DNA from: DATHWB01 sp040902855
GTDB lineage: Bacteria > Actinomycetota > Acidimicrobiia > Spongiisociales > ZC4RG35
Assembly (NCBI GenBank): GCA_040902855.1
Contig: JBBDWN010000187.1
Span: forward strand, 1 to 10,672
DNA: 10,672 nucleotides
Direction: 5' to 3'
The stretch's first letter is position 1. Each line of letters begins with the position of its first letter. A model generated the notes under the pieces. That model made no database searches. It was not told where the DNA came from and saw only the letters and a program-made list of their open reading frames with translations. Shown here in pieces: positions 5,134-10,672 of this stretch. A program made the translations under genes and the position numbers.

Positions 5134-5802
5134 ATGCCCACAGACGACAACCACGGCGGAGCCACCGGCCCGCTCAGCGACCGCCAACAGCAGGTCCTGG
5201 ACTACATCCGCAGCAAAGTCGCCGAGCGGGGCTATCCCCCATCGGTCCGTGAAATCGGTGATGCGATCGGTCTGTCCTCGCCTTCGACGGTCCACAGTCA
5301 CCTCTCGACCCTGGTCAAGCTCGGCTATATCCGAAAGGACGCGACGAAACCCCGCGCCATCGAAGTCCTCGGAGCCCATCCCGACTCGTCCCCGGCGCCG
5401 AGCACCCGCGACGAAGAGCACCTCCGCGATGTACCGCTCATCGGCCGTATCGCCGCCGGTTCACCGATCCTGGCAGCCGAGGACGTCGAGAACGTGATGG
5501 CACTCCCGACGGATCTGGTCGGAAACGGACCCGTCTTCATGCTCGAGATTCGCGGAGACTCGATGATCGACGCCGGCATCCTCGATGGCGACTACGTCGT
5601 GATCCGACGTCAGGATCACGCCCGCGACGGCGAGATCATCGCCGCCCTGATCGACGGTGAAGAGGCGACGGTCAAGCGACTCCGTCGAGCAGATGGGAAG
5701 GTCATGCTGATCTCGGAGAACCCCGCCTACGAACCGATGGTCTTCGAGCGCGATGTGGCCATCATCGGCAAGGTCGTCACGGTCCTCCGCAAACTCGCCT
5801 GA
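5134..5802 (+). CDS. lexA: LexA SOS repressor / autoprotease
   Basis: LexA represses DNA-damage genes until RecA filaments trigger its self-cleavage. The 222-residue protein has the N-terminal winged HTH (about 14-75), with PPSVREIGDAIG and the recognition helix SSPSTVHSHLSTL. A linker follows, then the S24 peptidase domain: cleavage site Ala108-Gly109 (GRIAAGSP), catalytic Ser143 (GDSMIDAGI) and Lys181 (ATVKRL). It is intact. ATG 5134 was chosen because the HTH is complete from there and GAGAGG lies six bases before it; the open frame back to 5056 would run through LexA boxes 3 and 4. Four LexA boxes upstream indicate autoregulation and control of the divergent LysM gene. It ends nine bases before the dapF stop, tail to tail, with no clear terminator. 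Confidence 0.97.
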   Translation: MPTDDNHGGATGPLSDRQQQVLDYIRSKVAERGYPPSVREIGDAIGLSSPSTVHSHLSTLVKLGYIRKDATKPRAIEVLGAHPDSSPAPSTRDEEHLRDVPLIGRIAAGSPILAAEDVENVMALPTDLVGNGPVFMLEIRGDSMIDAGILDGDYVVIRRQDHARDGEIIAALIDGEEATVKRLRRADGKVMLISENPAYEPMVFERDVAIIGKVVTVLRKLA

Positions 5803-5811
5803 ACGGTCTCG

Positions 5812-6567
5812 CTACGAGTTGGGTCTCACTCCGCGTGAGTCCCACTGACCCTCGAAGACATACTCGGCTGGCCCGACGAGCCAGGCACCGCCATCCTCGA
5901 TTTCGACCCGGGCGGTTCCTCCCGGCATCGTGACCGATATCCGATCGCCGCCGCCGTTGCGGCGGGCGATTGCGGCCGCGGCCACGATCCCGCTCCCACA
6001 GGCCAGGGTTTCACCGACGCCCCGCTCCCACACCCGCATCTCGACATCGGGGCCTGAAATTCGAACGAACTCGACGTTGGCCCCTCCGGGGTAGACGCCC
6101 TGGATGGCCCTTCCTACGGATTCCACGGGTGCGCCTGCGACATCGTCGACATCGGTGACGAGGTGAGGATTGCCGACGTCGACGGTTCGAAAATACCGGG
6201 CATCCAACTCGATCATGTCGCCGACGGTCGGCACTCCGAGATCTACCCGGATCTCGGATCCGACCTCGACGCGCTTGTGACCGGCGGGTGTCCGAACCTC
6301 GAAACGTCCTGGTGACGCCAGCCCGCGGTCAACCGCCAGCCTCGCGATGCACCGCAATCCGTTGCCGCACATCTCGGCCGGAGACCCGTCGGCATTCCAG
6401 TACCCCATCGTGATGAGACCGTCCGACACGCCAATCGTGAGCAGTCCGTCGGCGCCGACGCCGAAGTGACGGTCACACATCGCCCGAACGAGATCGGAGG
6501 TCACCTCGACTTCGTCGTCGAGAACGACGAAGTCGTTGCCTAGCCCGTGCATCTTCGTGAACTTCAT
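5812..6567 (-). CDS. dapF: Diaminopimelate epimerase
   Basis: DapF is a cofactor-independent epimerase converting LL- to meso-diaminopimelate, for lysine and for meso-DAP peptidoglycan. Both catalytic cysteines are present: Cys67 (NADGSPAEMCGNG) and Cys190 (GETLACGSG). Other family marks are the N-terminal KMHGLGNDFVVLD, GNPH (132-135), GANVEF (162-167) and the ERGVGET loop (181-187). At 251 residues it is a little shorter than E. coli DapF (274) but lacks no motif. Its ATG overlaps the miaA stop as ATGA, with GGAG five bases upstream inside miaA, so the two are translationally coupled. It is the last gene of the rny-miaB-miaA-dapF operon. Its 3' end contains a short hairpin (5820-5844) facing the end of lexA. 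Confidence 0.97.
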   Translation of the reverse strand: MKFTKMHGLGNDFVVLDDEVEVTSDLVRAMCDRHFGVGADGLLTIGVSDGLITMGYWNADGSPAEMCGNGLRCIARLAVDRGLASPGRFEVRTPAGHKRVEVGSEIRVDLGVPTVGDMIELDARYFRTVDVGNPHLVTDVDDVAGAPVESVGRAIQGVYPGGANVEFVRISGPDVEMRVWERGVGETLACGSGIVAAAAIARRNGGGDRISVTMPGGTARVEIEDGGAWLVGPAEYVFEGQWDSRGVRPNS

Positions 6568-7439
6568 GCCGACTCCATGACAGCCGCGACCGCGTCATCT
6601 CGCAACGGATCCAGCCACTGGACTCGGGGATCCCGACGGAACCACGACCGCTGCCGCCGGGCGAGTGCGACGGTCGCGCGACGCGAGTCGTCGAGGCCTT
6701 GCTCCAGACTGATGTCGCCTTCGACAACCGGTGCGAGTTGGGCGTACCCGACGGCCTTCGACGCCGTCCGGCCCATGCGCCCGACCAACCCAGCGACTTC
6801 TTCGACCAATCCCTGCTCCATCATCTCCTTCAAACGAGCGTCGATTCGGGCCGCGAGTTCGTCTCCGGGATCGAGACCGATGATCCGACAGGGGTAATGA
6901 GACTCGTAGCGGGAGATTGCGAGGCGAGATGGGTCCCGACTGATCGTCATCGGTGTTCGACCCGTCAGACGGAGGACTTCCACTGCTCGGATGAGACGTC
7001 GAACATTGTCGAGATCGACCTGTTGACCGGAATCGGGGTCAGCAGCAAGGAGCTCTGCGACAAGCGCGGCTGGTTCGACCTGCTCCAGTTCCCTGCGTAG
7101 CTGGGGGTCCGTCGGGAGGAACTCCATCGGGTCGAGCACCGCGCGCATGTGAAGCCCGGATCCTCCGACCAGCACGATCGGCTGGGTGGACGCTTCGATG
7201 ACCGAACGCGCCTCACGCTGGAACTCCCGAACCGTGTACTCAATGCTCGGATCGACCAAGTCGATCATCGAATGCGGGACTCGCGATCGATCGTCTTCGC
7301 TCGGCTTGGCCGTCCCGATGTCCATGCCGCGATACACCTGCATCGAATCGAGGGACAGGATGCGAGCACCGATCCGTTCGGCGACCTCCAGCGCGACCAC
7401 GCTCTTGCCTGCGGCCGTCGGCCCCACGACGACGAGCAA
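6564..7439 (-). CDS. miaA: tRNA dimethylallyltransferase MiaA
   Basis: MiaA transfers a dimethylallyl group from DMAPP to N6 of A37 in tRNAs that read codons starting with U; MiaB then adds the methylthio group. The 291-residue product has the P-loop GPTAAGKS (6-13), DSMQVYRGMDIGTAKP (31-46), GGSGLH (92-97; usually GGTGLY) and the C-terminal ARRQRSWFRRD. Length is normal. The open frame extends to 7994, but that part is shadow of miaB. No ATG lies near the P-loop. I chose TTG 7439, which gives MLVVVGPTAAGKS. CTG 7448, six bases after GGGAG and overlapping the miaB stop as CTGA, and GTG 7427 are alternatives. The 3' end overlaps dapF by four bases. Confidence 0.94.
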   Translation of the reverse strand: MLVVVGPTAAGKSVVALEVAERIGARILSLDSMQVYRGMDIGTAKPSEDDRSRVPHSMIDLVDPSIEYTVREFQREARSVIEASTQPIVLVGGSGLHMRAVLDPMEFLPTDPQLRRELEQVEPAALVAELLAADPDSGQQVDLDNVRRLIRAVEVLRLTGRTPMTISRDPSRLAISRYESHYPCRIIGLDPGDELAARIDARLKEMMEQGLVEEVAGLVGRMGRTASKAVGYAQLAPVVEGDISLEQGLDDSRRATVALARRQRSWFRRDPRVQWLDPLRDDAVAAVMESA

Positions 7440-7444
7440 CTCGT

Positions 7445-8830
7445 TCAGGCGAGACTCCCGACCAGATAGTGCTGGGTGGCATCGACGATCTGAGAGGAGA
7501 GGAACGAGCCCGCCGGAAAGACGCCGGGGAGATGCACCACCTTGCCGGTCCGGGTGCGGGTGGTCGCCATTGTCTCGTCCTTCTTGGACGGTCCCTCGAC
7601 GAGCACCTCCATGGTGCGGCCGACGTCGCGCCGGTTCGAGGCGAGACCATTGGCGGTCTGGAGCGCCATCAGCCGCTGGAATCGCTCCTGGACGACCGCC
7701 GGATTGACGAAGTCGTCTGACATCTCGGCGGCACCCGTACCCGGACGGGGCGAGAAGATGAACATGAAGGCCTGGTCGAAGGCGGCCTCTTCCGCCAGAT
7801 CCAGAGTCGCCTGGAAGTCCTCCTCGGTCTCCCCTGGGAACCCCACGATGAAGTCGGTGGAGACCGCCACGCCTTCGATGACCTCGCGAGCCATCGCCAG
7901 TTTCTCCAGATACTTCTCCGCCGTGTAGCCGCGATGCATCGCCCGCAGGATCCGATTCGAACCACTCTGCAGCGGGAAGTGCAGTTGTTCGCACACTGCC
8001 TCGGTCTCCGCCATCGCGTCGGCCACGTCACGGCGGAAGTCGTTGGGATGCGGGCTGGTGAAGCGGACCCGTCTGATCCCCTCCACCGACCCGACCTGAC
8101 GCAGCAGGTCGGCGAAGATCGGCCGCCGCCGTCCGTCGATCGCAAGGTCGCGCCCATAGGTGTCGACGTTCTGACCGAGCAGAGTGACTTCGACGACCCC
8201 GTCGTCAGCCAACTGACGCACTTCTCGGAGGACGTCACCCGGGCGGCGACTGATCTCCGTTCCTCGCACTGAAGGGACGATGCAGAAGGTGCAAGTGTTA
8301 TTGCAGCCGACCTGGATGGTCACCCAAGCCGAGTGGCTCAGTTCGCGCTTGACCGGGAGCGACGAGGGCATCGCCTGCAACTCGTCGACGACCTCGGTGA
8401 TCGGGCCCCACGCTTCGGCATGGTCGAGGAGGTCGAGGATCCGATCCAGGTTGTGGGTGCCCATCACGACGTCCACCCACGGGGCCCGCTCCCGCACGAA
8501 GTCGCGGTCCTTCTGGGCGGCGCACCCCCCCACCACCAGCTTCATGCCCGGATTGGCGTCCTTGACCGCCTTGAGCTGACCCAGGTTGCCGTACAGGCGG
8601 TTGTCGGCGTTCTCGCGGATCGTGCAGGTGTTGACGTAGACGACGTCGGCGACGGCCACGTCGTCGGTCCATTCCATCCCGTCGGAGGCCAGCAGACCGG
8701 CAATCCGTTCGGAGTCGTGCTCGTTCATCTGACATCCGAAGGTGCGGACGTGGAACAACTGCCCGTCGCGCGTCGGCCGTCGGTACGGCTGTTCGCGACG
8801 GCGCGGTTCGGGAAGGATGGTCGTGGTCAT
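7445..8830 (-). CDS. miaB: tRNA-2-methylthio-N6-dimethylallyladenosine synthase MiaB
   Basis: MiaB is a radical-SAM methylthiotransferase that adds the 2-methylthio group to i6A37 made by MiaA. The 461-residue protein has three parts. The N-terminal MTTase domain carries auxiliary-cluster cysteines Cys33 (TFGCQMN), Cys69 (NTCTIRENA) and Cys103 (GGCAAQKD). The radical-SAM core has CxxxCxxC (Cys176, Cys180, Cys183; GCNNTCTFC) followed by IVPSVRGTEISR. A C-terminal TRAM RNA-binding domain runs from about 390 to 455. NTCTIRENAD and the adjacent miaA favour MiaB over MtaB or RimO. The start ATG 8830 has GAGGA four bases upstream, overlapping the rny stop, with only seven bases between the genes, so it is tightly operonic. 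A basic 25-residue N-terminal extension precedes the domain. Confidence 0.97.
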   Translation of the reverse strand: MTTTILPEPRRREQPYRRPTRDGQLFHVRTFGCQMNEHDSERIAGLLASDGMEWTDDVAVADVVYVNTCTIRENADNRLYGNLGQLKAVKDANPGMKLVVGGCAAQKDRDFVRERAPWVDVVMGTHNLDRILDLLDHAEAWGPITEVVDELQAMPSSLPVKRELSHSAWVTIQVGCNNTCTFCIVPSVRGTEISRRPGDVLREVRQLADDGVVEVTLLGQNVDTYGRDLAIDGRRRPIFADLLRQVGSVEGIRRVRFTSPHPNDFRRDVADAMAETEAVCEQLHFPLQSGSNRILRAMHRGYTAEKYLEKLAMAREVIEGVAVSTDFIVGFPGETEEDFQATLDLAEEAAFDQAFMFIFSPRPGTGAAEMSDDFVNPAVVQERFQRLMALQTANGLASNRRDVGRTMEVLVEGPSKKDETMATTRTRTGKVVHLPGVFPAGSFLSSQIVDATQHYLVGSLA

Positions 8831-8837
8831 GTCGTCC

Positions 8838-10379
8838 TCAGCGGGCGTAATCGGTGGCCCGGAACTCCCGGATCACCGTCACTTGGATCTGCCCAGGATA
8901 CTGAAGGTCCTCCTCCAGCTTCTTGGCGATCCTCCGTGACAGATCGGTTGCGGCGAGGTCGTCGATTTCACCCGGATCGACCACGACGCGCACCTCGCGC
9001 CCTGCCTGCATGGCGAATACACGCTCCACGCCTTCGAAGTCGAGGGCGAGGCTCTCGAGACGTTCGAGACGCCGCACATACGACTCCAACGCTTCTCGCC
9101 GCGCCCCGGGCCGGGCCGCAGAGACGGCATCCGCAGCTTGCACGATCACCGCCAGAACGGTGCGAGGCTCGACCTCGTTGTGATGAGCCTCGATGCCGTG
9201 GACGATCGCAGCGTCTTCACCGAACCGGCGGGCGATCTCGGCGCCGATCAGGGCATGCGAACCCTCGACTTCGTGAGTGACCGCCTTGCCGATGTCGTGC
9301 AGCAGGGCTGAGCGCTTCACTGGCGCCGGATCGATCCCCAGTTCGCTGGCGAGCATCGAGGCGATGTGGGCGGATTCGACGAGGTGGTTGAGGACGTTCT
9401 GACCATACGATGTCCGATACTTCAGCCGTCCCAGCACCGTCACCAGTTCGGGGTGCATGCGCGACATGCCCACTTCGAGCAGTGCCCACTCCCCCGCGTC
9501 CCTGACGCTCTGTTCCACCTCGGCCTGCGCCTTGGAGAACGCCTCTTCGATCGAAGCCGGGTGGATCCGGCCGTCTGCGACGAGACGCTCGAGCGTCAGG
9601 CGGGCCACTTCGCGACGGACCGGATCGAAGGATGCCACGGAGACAGCCTCGGGGGTGTCGTCGACGATGAGGTTCACCCCGGTCACCGCTTCGAGTGCAC
9701 GGATGTTGCGTCCTTCCCTGCCGATGATGCGACCCTTCATGTCATCAGAGGGGAGGGCGACAACCGAAACGGTGGTCTCGGTGACGACCTCGGATGCCAG
9801 ACGCTGGATGGCCGTGGCAAGGATACGACGGCCTCTCCGGTCGGCCTCTTCCCTGGCCTTCACTTCGAGATCACGAACGAGGAGCATGGCGTCGCGGCGA
9901 GCTTCGTCTTCGACTTCCTGAAGCAACTGCTCCTTGGCGGCCTTGGCGTCGATGCCGGCGAGCCGCTCCAATTCGCCGCGCACACGCTCGCGCAGCCCGT
10001 CTGTCTCCTGGCGGATCTCGGAGGTCTCCCGCTCCCGGTCGATGAGGAGCTGCTCGCGGGATGCGAGGTTGGATGCCCGCTGTTCCAGGGTCTCTTCCCG
10101 CTGGCTGAGGCGGCCCTCCATATTGTCGAGCTCGAGGCGGCGATGCTCGAGTTTCGCCTCCTCACGCTCCCGGAAGGCTTCTGCCCGGGCTCGACCCTCT
10201 TCTTCTGCCCGTCCCAGGATCCGCTGGGCTTCGAGCCGCGAGTGGGCGATCGTGTCTTCGGGGTCCTGTCCCGACGCATCTTTTGGTCCGAACATGGACC
10301 GAGCGAAGAAAAACCCTCCTCCGCCGGCGATCAGGACGGCCGCTGCAACGGAGATCGCGATCAGCGCCGTGGTGTCCAT
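8838..10379 (-). CDS. rny: Ribonuclease Y
   Basis: RNase Y is a membrane-anchored endoribonuclease that starts mRNA decay. The 513-residue product shows the full architecture: a transmembrane helix (about 5-27), a long charged coiled coil (about 40-200, rich in Glu, Arg, Ala and Gln), a KH RNA-binding domain with GRIIGREGRNIR (216-227), and an HD phosphohydrolase domain with LLHDIGKA (His361-Asp362) and the later EAHHNEVEP. Length matches the family (about 520). Start ATG 10379 has the purine-rich AAGAAGGA just upstream and gives the expected hydrophobic N terminus. It is the first gene of the rny-miaB-miaA-dapF operon, with a 269-base leader region before it. No truncation or missing catalytic residue is seen. 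Confidence 0.97.
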   Translation of the reverse strand: MDTTALIAISVAAAVLIAGGGGFFFARSMFGPKDASGQDPEDTIAHSRLEAQRILGRAEEEGRARAEAFREREEAKLEHRRLELDNMEGRLSQREETLEQRASNLASREQLLIDRERETSEIRQETDGLRERVRGELERLAGIDAKAAKEQLLQEVEDEARRDAMLLVRDLEVKAREEADRRGRRILATAIQRLASEVVTETTVSVVALPSDDMKGRIIGREGRNIRALEAVTGVNLIVDDTPEAVSVASFDPVRREVARLTLERLVADGRIHPASIEEAFSKAQAEVEQSVRDAGEWALLEVGMSRMHPELVTVLGRLKYRTSYGQNVLNHLVESAHIASMLASELGIDPAPVKRSALLHDIGKAVTHEVEGSHALIGAEIARRFGEDAAIVHGIEAHHNEVEPRTVLAVIVQAADAVSAARPGARREALESYVRRLERLESLALDFEGVERVFAMQAGREVRVVVDPGEIDDLAATDLSRRIAKKLEEDLQYPGQIQVTVIREFRATDYAR

Positions 10380-10648
10380 GCTTCCTTCTTCCCGACCTTC
10401 GGGTCCCGGTAACTACAACCCTGCAACGAGCGGTGCCGGACCCACGGATGGGCCCGGCACACACGGTCGCGACAGGTGCGACAACACAACTACGGAGAGT
10501 GGATGGGTGTCCCGATCAGCCGCTCGGGTAACTCGGGCCTCTCGTATGTCGTGTTGTCGCGTGTTGCATTCTTCCGGATCTTCAGGTCGTTGTATTCGTG
10601 TGTGAGGCGCGCATCCTAGTCGCCACCGGCCCCAGGTCTCCGGGATCT
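10380..10648 (-). other. Leader/promoter region upstream of rny
   Basis: This gene-free stretch of 269 bases should contain the operon promoter, but I cannot single out a convincing -35/-10 pair. It contains an imperfect hairpin (10433-10460) and a small GACC/GGTC stem just before the ribosome-binding site (10394-10405). It also holds a repeated GGATCTTCAG word (10576-10585; a second copy at 10643-10652 runs over the stop codon of the possible upstream gene). No tRNA, small ORF with good signals or known riboswitch was recognised. Confidence 0.4.
10433..10460. other. Imperfect hairpin in the rny leader
   Basis: GTGCCGG-A-CCC (10433-10443) pairs with GGG-C-CCGGCAC (10450-10460) around a six-base loop, with one mismatch. 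It has no U-tract on either strand, so it is not a classical terminator. It lies about 55 bases upstream of the rny start and would be in the transcript if the promoter is further upstream. Confidence 0.5.
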
Positions 10649-10672
10649 TCAGTCGTTGGCGATTTCGACCGC
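10649..10672 (-). CDS. Possible 3' end of an upstream gene (partial)
   Basis: At the window edge the minus strand reads AVEIAND and then a stop. Seven codons are too few to identify a protein or to prove coding. In actinobacteria with a similar gene order, recA/recX lie nearby upstream of miaB, so a recX-like end is conceivable, but nothing visible supports that directly. Confidence 0.25.
   Translation of the reverse strand, partial: AVEIAND

Noticed and set aside
5820..5844. Hairpin TGGG-t-CTCAC / GTGAG-t-CCCA at the lexA/dapF 3' ends as a lexA terminator
   Set aside because: There is no U-tract after it on either strand, it lies inside dapF codons, and it has an internal T-T mismatch. A role in ending lexA transcription cannot be supported.
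6058..6076. TTCGAACGAACTCGAC as another LexA box
   Set aside because: The right half does not match GTTCGA, and it lies inside dapF coding sequence.
7440..7994. Minus-strand extension upstream of MiaA giving a 476-residue frame
   Set aside because: It overlaps the well-supported miaB gene in another frame, and conserved MiaA sequence begins only at the P-loop.
8333..9280. Plus-strand 315-codon open frame opposite miaB and rny
   Set aside because: It is a shadow: composition is His/Arg/Pro-rich, it spans the junction of two certain genes, and it has no recognisable domain.
9366..10412. Plus-strand 348-codon open frame opposite rny
   Set aside because: It is antisense to the KH, coiled-coil and membrane-anchor regions of RNase Y, and its length follows from the high GC content.

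Overview
The window is a GC-rich chromosomal core region, most likely from an actinobacterium and possibly an uncultured or marine member of the Acidimicrobiia (class inferred, not proven). Three things point there. The gene order nrdR / small LysM protein / divergent lexA resembles that of Mycobacterium. The LexA boxes are of the actinobacterial/Gram-positive type (TCGAAC-N4-GTTCGA). DapF indicates meso-diaminopimelate peptidoglycan. I see no insertion sequences, phage genes, CRISPR arrays or other signs of horizontal transfer.

Layout. Positions 8-463 (minus) encode a universal stress protein. Divergent from it are a very acidic NTF2/SnoaL-like protein (681-1244, plus) and lgt (1263-2087, plus), which end at a strong 14-bp hairpin terminator (2123-2156). 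A minus-strand tRNA cluster follows: Gly-GCC, Cys-GCA and Val-GAC in transcription order, with a second terminator-like hairpin between Gly and Cys. Next is dut (2479-2916, minus), whose start codon overlaps that of a divergent unrecognised single-pass membrane protein with an N-terminal CxxC...CxxxH motif (2915-4168, plus). That gene runs tail to tail into nrdR (4158-4628, minus). nrdR is followed upstream by a small membrane-anchored LysM protein (4652-4960, minus) and the divergent lexA (5134-5802, plus). The rest is a tightly packed minus-strand operon, rny-miaB-miaA-dapF (10379 to 5812), preceded by a leader of about 270 bases. The last 24 bases may be the 3' end of another minus-strand gene.

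How the genes work together. The central block couples DNA-damage control with nucleotide supply: LexA is the SOS repressor, the LysM protein resembles the SOS-induced division inhibitors YneA and Rv2719c, NrdR represses ribonucleotide reductase, and Dut removes dUTP. The rny operon groups mRNA decay (RNase Y), modification of A37 in tRNAs (MiaA then MiaB) and peptidoglycan/lysine precursor synthesis (DapF). Lgt starts lipoprotein maturation.

The most interesting feature is regulatory. The 173-bp lexA/LysM intergenic region carries four LexA-box-like sequences starting 23, 24 and 23 bp apart. Two of them lie in the 17-bp spacers of two divergent predicted promoters whose -10 elements overlap in one symmetric sequence. 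I found no wholly new biological system here. The best candidates for new biology are this operator array and the unrecognised membrane protein next to dut.
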